A stretch of DNA of 64,000 nt from contig JBFMGX010000028.1 in assembly GCA_040752595.1 (NCBI GenBank), forward strand, positions 60,783 to 124,782. The letters are read 5' to 3'. Origin of the DNA: Candidatus Zixiibacteriota bacterium (lineage in GTDB: Bacteria > Zixibacteria > MSB-5A5 > WJJR01). Of the stretch, positions 54,540 through 62,361 are shown one piece after another. A program made the translations under genes and the position numbers. The notes beneath the pieces were generated by a model, which did not search any database, was not told where the DNA came from, and saw nothing but the letters and a program-made list of their open reading frames with translations. Numbering within the stretch: the first letter of the stretch is position 1; each line of letters opens with the position of its first letter.

Positions 54540-55266
54540 TGAACCGCCGGCGCGGCGTCGGATACGACGCCTCCTCTCGGGGCATCCCGACATCCGGATT
54601 GTGGGGGAGTGCCGCAACGGCGCGGAAGCCGTGAAGGCCATCCGGACGGAGGCGCCGGATCTGATCTTCCTCGATGTGCAGATGCCGGGGATGGATGGAT
54701 TCGACGTGTTGCGCCGGCTCGATGAGAAACACATGCCGGCCGTTGTCTTCGTCACCGCCTACGATCAGTACGCCGTGCGCGCGTTCGACGTGCACGCGCT
54801 GGACTACCTGCTGAAGCCGTTCGACGAAGAACGATTCGCGAAAACGCTGCGCCGCGCCCGCGAGCAGGTGCACGATGGACTCGCGTCCCCGGATCGCAGC
54901 CGGCTGTTGAAACTACTCGCATCGTTGTCGCCGCGCAGCCCCCGCGAAGCACGGCTGCTCATCCGGGATCGTGGGAAGACCCTCTTCGTTCCCTTGGACA
55001 CGATTGAGTGGATCGAGTCCGCCGGGAACTACTGCATCGCCCACACTCCCAACGGTAAGCAACTCCTGCGCCGGACGATGAAGGCATTGGAGGAAGCTCT
55101 GAGCCCTGACGTCTTCCGACGGGTCCATCGCCGCGCGATCGTCAATATCCAATGCATCAAAGAACTTCGATCTTGGGGAGAGGGCGAATACGAGCTCATC
55201 CTCGCCAGCGGCGCCAAAGTACCGGTGAGCCGCCGCTACCGCCGCCATCTCGACGAAGCGCTGTAG
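54514..55266 (+). CDS. LytTR-family response regulator
   Basis: A 250-residue response regulator: receiver domain with VDDEPPARRR, phosphoacceptor Asp in LIFLDVQMPGMDG (about Asp54), FVTAYDQYAVRAF and YLLKPFDEERF, then a LytTR DNA-binding domain (LLIRDRGKTLFVPLDTIEWIESAGNYCIAH, and VHRRAIVNIQCIKELRSWGEGEYELIL). The ATG at 54514 overlaps the kinase end by 26 bases; GGAG lies about seven bases upstream. It is the cognate partner of the upstream kinase. Confidence 0.93.
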   Translation: MMKVLIVDDEPPARRRIRRLLSGHPDIRIVGECRNGAEAVKAIRTEAPDLIFLDVQMPGMDGFDVLRRLDEKHMPAVVFVTAYDQYAVRAFDVHALDYLLKPFDEERFAKTLRRAREQVHDGLASPDRSRLLKLLASLSPRSPREARLLIRDRGKTLFVPLDTIEWIESAGNYCIAHTPNGKQLLRRTMKALEEALSPDVFRRVHRRAIVNIQCIKELRSWGEGEYELILASGAKVPVSRRYRRHLDEAL

Positions 55267-55280
55267 CCCAGCCCCTGACA

Positions 55281-55448
55281 GGTTGCTGAAGAAAAGCAAT
55301 CATTGTCATTCCGAGTCCCGCCGCTCTTTGGCGGGGCGAGGAATCTGCTTTCCTTTCATAGGGAAAACAGCAGATCCCTCGTCCGCCATGGGCGGACTCG
55401 GGATGACAATCAGGCACAAACGATCACTTCCATGCGTTTTTCAGTACC
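55281..55448. repeat. Dispersed repeat family 2, copy E2 with imperfect terminal inverted repeats
   Basis: Starts GGTTGCTGAAGAAAAGC and ends (reverse complement) GGTACTGAAAAACG, so the ends form an imperfect inverted repeat like that of a MITE. Inside it carries GTCATTCCGAGTCCCGCCG, two AGATTC/GAATCT-type blocks and GGCGGACTCGGGATGACA. It matches E1 near 34.5 kb in reverse orientation. It is 15 bases after the LytTR stop. Confidence 0.8.
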
Positions 55449-55454
55449 GTGCTA

Positions 55455-55735
55455 AGGGCCTCCAACAAAACGAGGGCTGAAAGAACTCCCTCACCCGATC
55501 CGCCTTAGGCGGATCGACCTCTCTCCCTCACTCTGTTCGGGACATTGCCGGAGGGAGAGGTCAGACTTCCCCCTCTCCCCTCTGGGGAGAGGGTAGGCCT
55601 GCCCTGAGCGACTTGTCCCGAGCGGAGTCGAGGGAAGCCGAAGGGGTGAGGGGCTGTCGCAGGTGCATTGCAAATGCCGAAGCCCCAACGCACCTTGAAC
55701 TTCTCCTTTTCTTGGACGCTCTCAGTCGACCGTTC
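55455..55735. repeat. Dispersed repeat family 1, copy D
   Basis: Longest copy, directly next to E2. It contains gaaagaactccctcacccga, the GCCTTAGGCGG palindrome, CCCTCTCC/GGAGAGGG arms, an extra insert (cctgagcgacttgtcccgag) and the tail gtgcattgcaaatgccgaag, gcaccttgaacttctcc. It fills the space before the beta-helix protein gene. Confidence 0.85.
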
Positions 55736-55910
55736 ATCACTCAATACCCGCCGCTTGTACCATCCGTGTGATGTTCGTCACATCGACGCCGTCGGCATTG
55801 TGTCCGGCCATATATTCGAACCGGGTGTGAACATCCGTGCCCGCGCGTCACTCACCCGCCGTGGCCGGATCGGCCGATCACATGCGCTCCTGATCACCAA
55901 TGGAGGTCCC

Positions 55911-57560
55911 ATGCATCACTGGATGTATCTTCACCGGCTCGTCTTGGCCGGCGCGGTTCTCACGGCAGTTCTTGCGTTCGCGCCGTTGGCCGCGCCTGTG
56001 ACAATCAACGTACCTGCGGATCAGGGAACGATTCAAGCGGGCATCGACGCCTCCAGCCACGGTGACACCGTGCTGGTCGCACCGGGAACGTACTTTGAGA
56101 ACATTCGTCTTCGGGGCAAACGCATCACGCTGACCAGTCGCTATGTCCTGGCGAGCGATACCAGCTTCATATCGTCCACGATCATCGACGGCAGTGCTCC
56201 GAACCATCCCGATACGGCCAGCGTGATCCTCATCATGGATGGCGAAGACGCACGCACGGTCGTCCAGGGGTTTACGATCCGCGGCGGCGAAGGGACACGG
56301 TGGAACGATGAGCACGGTGCCGGTTTCTATCGCGAGGGCGGCGGGATACTCTGCGCCTTCACGTCGCCGACGATCCGCCACAACAAGATCTACGCCAACT
56401 TCGTCACCAACACCGGCGGCGTCGTGAGCACCGGCGGCGGCGGTATCCGTGCGGGTGACGCCAGCCCGAGGATTCTGGGGAATCGCTTCGAGTCAAACTT
56501 CGGCCGGTACGGGGGCGCCATCGTCCTCAACTTCCCGGTCGCCGCCGTAGTGCGCAACAACATCATCAAGGGCAACACCGCCGCAGGCGCCTACGGCGGC
56601 GGAGCGGTCTGGGTCAACGAGGGAACCAGCGGAACAGTCGTCCAGAACAATACCGTCTACGGGAACTCATCGACCGCCGGCAGCGGTGGACTCTTGAGCT
56701 TGGCCGGCACGCTGTATGTGCGCAACGGTATCGTATGGTCCAACACACCGGCGGATGCCGGGACCGCGTTTGGGGGCACGTTCCACGTCACCTACACGGA
56801 CATCGGCCAGACCGGTCTCCCGCCGGGGGACGGCAATCTCAACATCGCGCCCACGTTCGTCGATCTAATCGGGTTCGTGCCGGCCGATGGGTCCCCCGTG
56901 ATCGATGCCGGGAATCCCGATCCCGAGTATGATGACGTCGAGGACCCGGGCAATCCAGGGACGGCTCTGTATCCGGCGCGCGGGACCCTCCGCAACGACA
57001 TGGGTGCGCACGGCGGCGGCAACCCCGATTCCCTCGACGTCGACGGCGATGGCACGATCGATGTGCAGGACAACTGCCCCGATGCCGCCAATGCGTCGCA
57101 AGTCGACACCGATGGCGACGGCTGGGGGAACGCATGTGACAGCGACGACGACAACGATGGACGGCCCGATGGCAACGACAACTGCCCGTTGTTTTTCAAT
57201 CCTGATCAACTGGACACGGACGGTGACGGTGTCGGCGACGTGTGCGACAACTGCCCGCTCGTGGCCAATCCCGGACAGGAAGACACCGATTCCAATGGCG
57301 TGGGCGATGTCTGCCAGTGCTCCTGCCCTTGCCACGGGGACCCGCAGTGCGACGGCATTGCCAATGTGCAGGACGTCGTGCAGACGGTCAATGTGGCCTT
57401 CCGAGGTGCACCGGCCGTGTTCGATCCGAATTGTCCCAGAGAACGAACTGATGCCAACTGCGACGGATTCTCAACGGTTCAGGACGTCGTGAAGGCGGTC
57501 AATGTCGCCTTCCGAGGCGCGAGTCCGGCGACAGAGTTCTGCGATCCCTGCGCGCCGTAG
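55911..57560 (+). CDS. Secreted right-handed beta-helix protein with TSP3 repeats and dockerin-like tail
   Basis: A 549-residue exported protein (signal MHHWMYLHRLVLAGAVLTAVLAFAPLAAP). Residues about 34-320 form a parallel beta-helix of the pectate-lyase-like class (repeated short turns such as TVVQGFTIRGGEG, SPTIRHNKIYANFV and AVVRNNIIKGNTAAG). Residues about 380-470 are thrombospondin type 3 calcium-binding repeats (DVDGDGTIDVQDNCPDAANASQ, DTDGDGWGNACD, DTDGDGVGDVCDNCP). The last 75 residues are the dockerin-like module (CSCPCHGDPQCDG, two VQDVVxxVNVAFRG, FCDPCAP). GGAGGT just before the ATG fixes the start. Probably a surface or extracellular carbohydrate-active or adhesive protein. Confidence 0.85.
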   Translation: MHHWMYLHRLVLAGAVLTAVLAFAPLAAPVTINVPADQGTIQAGIDASSHGDTVLVAPGTYFENIRLRGKRITLTSRYVLASDTSFISSTIIDGSAPNHPDTASVILIMDGEDARTVVQGFTIRGGEGTRWNDEHGAGFYREGGGILCAFTSPTIRHNKIYANFVTNTGGVVSTGGGGIRAGDASPRILGNRFESNFGRYGGAIVLNFPVAAVVRNNIIKGNTAAGAYGGGAVWVNEGTSGTVVQNNTVYGNSSTAGSGGLLSLAGTLYVRNGIVWSNTPADAGTAFGGTFHVTYTDIGQTGLPPGDGNLNIAPTFVDLIGFVPADGSPVIDAGNPDPEYDDVEDPGNPGTALYPARGTLRNDMGAHGGGNPDSLDVDGDGTIDVQDNCPDAANASQVDTDGDGWGNACDSDDDNDGRPDGNDNCPLFFNPDQLDTDGDGVGDVCDNCPLVANPGQEDTDSNGVGDVCQCSCPCHGDPQCDGIANVQDVVQTVNVAFRGAPAVFDPNCPRERTDANCDGFSTVQDVVKAVNVAFRGASPATEFCDPCAP

Positions 57561-57597
57561 AACCGGTGACAGGTCGCTGTGCCCCGGCCTGTGGAAT

Positions 57598-57710
57598 CAG
57601 TTGCATAACCCCAATGACTCGCTCTCAAGCTTCGTGGCGCCGGGTGCCCACACCCGGCGCTGCGGTCGGGTGTAGGCGCCCGACCGCACAGAAATCGGGT
57701 TATGCAACTG
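57598..57710. mobile_element. 113-bp MITE-like element with perfect 14-bp terminal inverted repeats
   Basis: CAGTTGCATAACCC (57598-57611) and GGGTTATGCAACTG (57697-57710) are perfect inverted ends. The interior is two hairpins: GCCGGGTG-CCCACACCCGGC and a TGCGGTCGGG/CCCGACCGCA stem. A 26-base interior segment (57633-57658) is repeated exactly at 63975-64000. It has no coding capacity, so mobilisation would need a transposase from elsewhere. Confidence 0.75.
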
Positions 57711-57758
57711 GTTGTAGTCGTTTCAGTATCTTCGCGGATGCGAGAGAGCGGCTCAAAC

Positions 57759-58343
57759 TCACACCCAGCCAAAGGGGACGACGCTTTTGTAGGCCCGCCA
57801 GGCGAACAGACCGGCCAGAATCTCCACGACCACGATGGCCGACGGAGTCCAGTGTGAGAACACCTGCATTCCCAGGGCCACTTCGGTGATCAAAAGAAAC
57901 AGGCAAACCGCCGCCAGGCGTTTGCGGCGGAGACGGAACGGCGCCATGTGAGCGGCGACATCGGCGGGAACTGTTTCACCGGTAACCGACGCGAGCAGCG
58001 CATCAATCCCGGGCTGGACGGAGAAGTGGATATGTGAGAGCAGCCCCATGAGCAGAAACAGAATGACCGTTTTCGCACTGAGCACGGCGTCGCTCCAAAG
58101 GCCTTGGAATCCGATCCCGTCGACCACGACGAGAGCAATTCCCGAAAGCAAGGCCGTCAGTTGGAAGACAAAACACCGTCGCGCGCCCCCCCGAATGACG
58201 GCCTCAAAATACCGGTCGACTCTCACACCGGCGTCTTTTCCCATTCGTGCGCGCTCGTTGACCACAACGAGGTTGTAGAGCGGCACAGACATGAAGACGA
58301 CCGTGATCACGTGCGCGAAAACCAGAATGGCGTGCCAGTCCAT
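57759..58343 (-). CDS. Membrane protein of the sulfur/redox operon, CopD/DUF2269-like
   Basis: A 194-residue protein with about five helices: MDWHAILVFAHVITVVFMSVPLYNLVVVN, CFVFQLTALLSGIALVVVDGIGF, TVILFLLMGLLSHIHFSV, LAAVCLFLLITEVALGMQVFSH and SAIVVVEILAGLFAWRAYK. Histidines near helix ends (His4, His11 and a HIH in the middle helix) recall heme- or copper-site membrane proteins such as CopD, but I cannot assign the family with confidence. It is the last gene of the ArsR-rhodanese operon, 21 bases after the DsrE-like gene. Confidence 0.6.
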   Translation of the reverse strand: MDWHAILVFAHVITVVFMSVPLYNLVVVNERARMGKDAGVRVDRYFEAVIRGGARRCFVFQLTALLSGIALVVVDGIGFQGLWSDAVLSAKTVILFLLMGLLSHIHFSVQPGIDALLASVTGETVPADVAAHMAPFRLRRKRLAAVCLFLLITEVALGMQVFSHWTPSAIVVVEILAGLFAWRAYKSVVPFGWV

Positions 58344-58364
58344 CGTTCAGCCCTTCCGTCAGCT

Positions 58365-58715
58365 TCAAAAGACAATCACCTTGTCCGCCCAAGATGTCCA
58401 CTCGGTCAGCTCTTCCATCGAACTGCGATGGACGCCTTCGAGCAACTCGCTTTCGGAGATGCCGCGGGCGTCGGCGCACGTGCCGCACGTTCCCACGGGG
58501 ATCTCCGCCGCGACCAGGCCTTTGATCATGCGTTCCAGGTTGTAGTATCCGTTTGGCGTCTTCTGTCCCGATTTCCCGCAGCCGACCGCGTCGGCCATCA
58601 GGAACACGCGAAGCTCAGCGCCCTCCTGCTTTCGCAGCGAGAGCGCCAGCCGAAGACCATTGTAGGACCGCTCGGTGCCGTACGGGGGATCGTTGAGAAT
58701 GAACAGGTATTTCAT
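58365..58715 (-). CDS. DsrE/DsrF-like sulfur-relay protein
   Basis: A 116-residue small cytoplasmic protein of the DsrE superfamily (MKYLFILNDPPYGTERSYNGLRLALSLRKQ, with the typical N-terminal strand and loop). A Cys pair VGTCGTCADARG (about 75-86) is at the family's persulfide-carrying position. GGAGT precedes the ATG. It lies two bases after the cytochrome-like gene. In sulfur metabolism such proteins pass sulfane sulfur between rhodaneses and other carriers. Confidence 0.85.
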   Translation of the reverse strand: MKYLFILNDPPYGTERSYNGLRLALSLRKQEGAELRVFLMADAVGCGKSGQKTPNGYYNLERMIKGLVAAEIPVGTCGTCADARGISESELLEGVHRSSMEELTEWTSWADKVIVF

Positions 58716-58717
58716 CT

Positions 58718-59326
58718 TTACTCCGTGACTTTGAGCCGAACGGTGCGAACGAGGTAGTTCGACAACATCCCCTTCGTCGCATCACCTTTTACGGATTCTC
58801 CGGACGTGAGCATCACATGGAGTTCAAGAACAGCTTCGATCGCTCCGTCGAGTGGCTGGATCGTCATGGGCAGGGCGGTCACCCTCGCTCCGTCGTAGGC
58901 GGGTGACTTGTCGCCGACGAGGCGGCAGGCCATGGGCAGATTGACCGACCAGCCCGGCGCGAATTTCGACAACGACGTGGTTCCGATCTGGGTGGGATCG
59001 ATGTAGAGCCAGGCGTTCCGGTAGGGGCTTGAGGCGGAGTCGCCCTTGATCCGTCCGATTATGGTCATAACAGTCTTCGACTCAAAGCGCTTCGCTCTAA
59101 TCAGGAAGCTACCGTCGTCTTGTCGGAGGGACTTGCCGGTTTCCTTGTCGATGATGTCCACGATTGTGTTCGATTCGTCGCTCCAGGGCCCGTTGTTCAC
59201 GTGACAGGCACTGCATGATCTGGATGTACCGAGGATTCCCACAGCAGGCGGATACCCGGATGCTGCTGTCACAATGCCCAGCACGGTAACAGCAACGCCC
59301 AGAACGCATAGTGTTTTCGCGGTCAA
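58718..59326 (-). CDS. Exported monoheme cytochrome-c-like protein
   Basis: A 202-residue protein with signal peptide (MTAKTLCVLGVAVTVLGIVTAASG) and a single heme-binding motif C38-SA-C41-H42 in GTSRSCSACHVNNGPW. The rest is a beta-rich domain without a second heme; a distal methionine cannot be assigned. The start is a TTG with GGGAGG four bases upstream. It lies two bases before the DsrE-like gene in the operon. Electron-transfer role for periplasmic sulfur oxidation is inferred. Confidence 0.75.
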   Translation of the reverse strand: MTAKTLCVLGVAVTVLGIVTAASGYPPAVGILGTSRSCSACHVNNGPWSDESNTIVDIIDKETGKSLRQDDGSFLIRAKRFESKTVMTIIGRIKGDSASSPYRNAWLYIDPTQIGTTSLSKFAPGWSVNLPMACRLVGDKSPAYDGARVTALPMTIQPLDGAIEAVLELHVMLTSGESVKGDATKGMLSNYLVRTVRLKVTE

Positions 59327-59392
59327 ATGTCCTCCCAGTGATTGGCTTAGGTCGAATCACAGTCAGCGGATGGAAGATCCTCGCGCGTGTTC

Positions 59393-60004
59393 TCAACCGG
59401 AATCTCGCGGAGAATCGGGTATACGCGCCCTGATCAAACTGTCAACTTTATTGCGAATCTCATCAATGGGCGCGCCGGGAAAATGCGTCGCGTAGGCAAT
59501 CAACCCCTTGTCCACGATGAAGAACTGGGGATTGGCTGGACAGGTGCCCGGGTGTACTTTCACACCACCATACTGCTCATACACCTTGCCTCTGGGATCG
59601 ATGAGCATGGGAAAGGTCACACGGTGCTGTCCCGCAATTCTGGAGACCGTCGCCGTGTCTCCGCCAAGCAGACTGACGGCCATGATCGATACATCCTTGG
59701 GCGCGTACCGTCGACCCAGGCTTTGCACTTCTGGAAGGGCGGCTTGGCAGCCGCCGCACAGATTGGTGAACCACAGAAGAACCATGTCTTCCCTGTGAGA
59801 GGACAATGTGTCCGTCTTCCCGCCCAAACTCGGCAAAGAGAATTCGGGGGCGCGGTCGCCGGCTTCAAGACTGTGCCCGCTCGGGCGTCGCTCTCTCGCG
59901 TGCGACGGCTGAATGCTCGCCGGCGCACCGGTCTCGCCACAGGGTGCCGATATGGGTGTACTGAACAGCAGGAACGCGAGGGACAGCCGGTGGAACTTCT
60001 TCAT
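59393..60004 (-). CDS. TlpA-like periplasmic thioredoxin
   Basis: A 203-residue exported thioredoxin-fold protein (signal MKKFHRLSLAFLLFSTPISAPCG). The AhpC/TSA-like start APEFSLPSLGGKTDTLSSHRED is followed by the redox site LWFTNLCGGCQAALPEV (Cys83, Cys86). The PQFFIVDKGLIAY region holds the cis-proline. GAGGAGAACGAA precedes the ATG; a longer frame upstream overlaps the regulator and lacks a signal. It probably acts as a disulfide reductase in the periplasm for the cytochrome or sulfur carriers of the operon. Confidence 0.88.
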   Translation of the reverse strand: MKKFHRLSLAFLLFSTPISAPCGETGAPASIQPSHARERRPSGHSLEAGDRAPEFSLPSLGGKTDTLSSHREDMVLLWFTNLCGGCQAALPEVQSLGRRYAPKDVSIMAVSLLGGDTATVSRIAGQHRVTFPMLIDPRGKVYEQYGGVKVHPGTCPANPQFFIVDKGLIAYATHFPGAPIDEIRNKVDSLIRARIPDSPRDSG

Positions 60005-60054
60005 TTCGTTCTCCTCTTCAGTGAAATGGGCACGGTCATGGCTTCCATCCGGCG

Positions 60055-60735
60055 CTATCGTCTCGTGACGGACATCGGCTCCACAGGCAGCCCAACGTCT
60101 CTCCATTCCGCGATCCCATCGGAGAGTCTGAACGCACTGAAGCCCTTGGATCGCAGCAGCGAGACTGCTTCCTGCGCGAGGACGCAGTAGGGGCCACGGC
60201 AGTACGCCACAATCTCTTTGTCCGGTGAGAGCTCTTTGAGCCGTTTCCGCAACTGAGAAAGCGGAACCGACACGGCCCATGGCAGATGCCCCGCGCTGAA
60301 TTCGTCTTCCGGCCGAACGTCAAGGATGACGACTTCGCCGACACGCGCCCGCTTGAGCAACGTCTTGCGATCGACGGGCTGCAGACGCATCGATGGGTCG
60401 AAGTACTCGGCCATGATGCGGTCGATTTCGGCCATGCGACTCTCCGCGAGCCGGCGAAGGTCTCGAAAAAATCCGCAAACCTCACTGCCGGCCAGTCGGT
60501 AGTAGACGAACACGCCGTCCTGACGACGGTCGACCAGTCTCGCGCCTCGGAGCACCTGCAGGTGGCGCGAGGTGTTGGCTACCGACATGCTTGAGTGCTC
60601 GGCGAGCGTTTCTACCGTCTTCTCGCTTTGACACAGCAAATCGAGGAGCTCCAGCCGCTTGGGGCTTGAGAGGGCGTGCCCCAGTTGGGCAAACTGGACG
60701 TAGAGTCTGTCTTTAACTTCGCGGCCAGTGGACAT
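60055..60735 (-). CDS. ArsR-type regulator fused to a rhodanese domain
   Basis: A 226-residue fusion. The N-terminal winged helix (HALSSPKRLELLDLLCQSEKTVETLAEHSSMSVANTSRHLQVLRGARLVDRRQDGVFVYYRL) is ArsR-type. The C-terminal half is a rhodanese with AYCRGPYC (catalytic Cys179). A fused rhodanese suggests that DNA binding responds to persulfide or sulfane sulfur, as proposed for other rhodanese-containing regulators. It heads the sulfur/redox operon, and a 20-bp palindrome and promoter lie 12-63 bases before the start, so autoregulation is expected. Confidence 0.9.
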   Translation of the reverse strand: MSTGREVKDRLYVQFAQLGHALSSPKRLELLDLLCQSEKTVETLAEHSSMSVANTSRHLQVLRGARLVDRRQDGVFVYYRLAGSEVCGFFRDLRRLAESRMAEIDRIMAEYFDPSMRLQPVDRKTLLKRARVGEVVILDVRPEDEFSAGHLPWAVSVPLSQLRKRLKELSPDKEIVAYCRGPYCVLAQEAVSLLRSKGFSAFRLSDGIAEWRDVGLPVEPMSVTRR

Positions 60736-60746
60736 GTCCCATCCTC

Positions 60747-60766
60747 AATTGTTCAATTGAACAATT
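60747..60766. promoter_or_regulatory. 20-bp perfect palindrome, operator of the ArsR-rhodanese operon
   Basis: AATTGTTCAATTGAACAATT is a perfect palindrome, 11 bases upstream of the ArsR-rhodanese ATG and just downstream of a TATAAT. Position and symmetry fit an ArsR-type dimer operator that blocks the polymerase. Confidence 0.85.
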
Positions 60767-60767
60767 T

Positions 60768-60798
60768 ATTATACATACAAACCGGCCAGTCGCGTCAA
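60768..60798 (-). promoter_or_regulatory. Promoter of the ArsR-rhodanese operon
   Basis: On the minus strand TATAAT (60768-60773) lies 19 bases after TTGACG (60793-60798). A TATGTA overlapping it would give a 15-base spacer. The palindromic operator begins next to the -10. Confidence 0.65.
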
Positions 60799-61021
60799 CT
60801 CCTTTCTTTGTACCGCCACTTTTCATCCCTTCGGCGGTTTATTCCCAGCAACCACAATCTGGCGTCAACGATACCAAGGCCCCCTTCGGCGTGCACTCGA
60901 ACGCCTTGGCCGGCAAGTGGATGGGGGGCGTGTCAACTTCACGGTTGCTCCCAACCCGCCGTTTGCATTCGGAGGCATGATACCATACATTCGGTCGCAT
61001 GCTAACCCAGAGGAGGTCAGG

Positions 61022-62359
61022 ATGAACAAACGGTGGGTGGCATGTGCCGTGATCATGCTGTGTCTCGGCATCGCCGCCGCAACGAACGCCGGCGCGGAGA
61101 AGATCTTTCCCTACGCCTATCAGCAGACGGTCCTGGAAAACGGCCTCAAGGTCATAGTCATTCCCATGGAGAGCCCCGGGATCGTGGCTTATTACAGCAT
61201 CGTCCGCACCGGAAGCCGCGATGAGTACGAGCCCGACCATTCGGGATTCGCCCATTTCTTCGAACACATGATGTTCCGGGGCACCAAGAAGTACCCCGGC
61301 CGCGTGTACGACCAACTCATGACCGAGATGGGGGCCAATGCCAACGCCTTCACGTCCAGCGATGTGACCTGCTACCATCTGGAATTCGTGGCCGACGACC
61401 TGGGGAAGGTCATGGAACTGGAGAGCGACCGGTTCCAGAACCTGTCGTACGCGGAGAGCGATTTCAAAACCGAGGCCGGTGCCGTGCGCGGCGAGTACAT
61501 GAAGGGACTGTCCAGCCCGCGCTTCATCATGCACGAGACGCTGATGAACACCGCCTATGACAAACACACCTACAAGCACACGACCATCGGCTTCGGACGA
61601 GATGTCGAGGCGATGCCGACGATGTATGAATACAGCAAGTCGTTCTTCCAGCGCTACTACCGGCCCGAGAACGTCGTGCTCGTGATCGTCGGCGACATCA
61701 AGCCGGATTCCACCCTGGCCATGGTGAAAAAGTACTACGGCGGCTGGCAGAAAGGCTATGTACCTCCTCAAGTCCCGGTCGAGCCGGAGCAGACTGCCGA
61801 GCGGCGTGCCGATGCGGCGTTCAAAGGCCGGACGTTGCCGCTGTTGGCTGTGGCCTACAAGGCGGTCGCTTTCAATCCCGATGATCGGTCCATGGCGGCC
61901 TGCATGCTGTTGGGCGACCTGGCGTTCGGCGAGACCAGCGACATCTACGAGAGACTGGTTCTGAGCGAGCAGCGTGTGCAGTACCTCGGTCCCGACTTCG
62001 AACCCAGTCGTGACCCGGGATTGGCGACCATTTATGCGATGGTGAAGGACCCCGCGGACGTGGACGCCGTCGAGGAGGAGATCTACCGGACCATCGCCTT
62101 CTATCAGAACAATCGGGTGGATTCCGCGCAACTGAGCGACGTGAAGAGCCACACCCGGTACGGCTTCTTGATGGGGCTCGACACTCCGGATGGCGTCGCC
62201 GGCAGTCTGGTGTACTTGCTGGCGATCGGTGGCGACATGGGTGTGGTTGATCAGCTCTATGCCACGATCGATCAGGTCACGGCCTCGGATATCATGTACG
62301 CGGCCAAGACGCTTCTGACTCCCGAGAAGCGGACAGTCGTATTGGTGAAGGGACAGTAG
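61022..62359 (+). CDS. M16 family zinc peptidase, active subunit
   Basis: A 445-residue exported peptidase (signal region about MNKRWVACAVIMLCLGIAAATNAGA). The inverted zinc motif HFFEH (His78, Glu81, His82) in SGFAHFFEHMMFRGTKKYP is intact. The distal glutamate lies in FKTEAGAVRGEY, and the C-terminal half has the usual arginine/tyrosine region near SHTRYGFLMGLD. AGAGGAGG before the ATG fixes the start. It is followed two bases later by an inactive-type paralog, the normal arrangement for bacterial M16 heterodimers. Substrates of such pairs are short unfolded peptides; here unknown. Confidence 0.92.
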   Translation: MNKRWVACAVIMLCLGIAAATNAGAEKIFPYAYQQTVLENGLKVIVIPMESPGIVAYYSIVRTGSRDEYEPDHSGFAHFFEHMMFRGTKKYPGRVYDQLMTEMGANANAFTSSDVTCYHLEFVADDLGKVMELESDRFQNLSYAESDFKTEAGAVRGEYMKGLSSPRFIMHETLMNTAYDKHTYKHTTIGFGRDVEAMPTMYEYSKSFFQRYYRPENVVLVIVGDIKPDSTLAMVKKYYGGWQKGYVPPQVPVEPEQTAERRADAAFKGRTLPLLAVAYKAVAFNPDDRSMAACMLLGDLAFGETSDIYERLVLSEQRVQYLGPDFEPSRDPGLATIYAMVKDPADVDAVEEEIYRTIAFYQNNRVDSAQLSDVKSHTRYGFLMGLDTPDGVAGSLVYLLAIGGDMGVVDQLYATIDQVTASDIMYAAKTLLTPEKRTVVLVKGQ

Positions 62360-62361
62360 CC

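Noticed and set aside
60839..62152. Minus-strand open frame (437 codons) opposite the M16 peptidase
   Set aside because: Antisense shadow of a gene with an intact HxxEH motif and good ribosome binding site.
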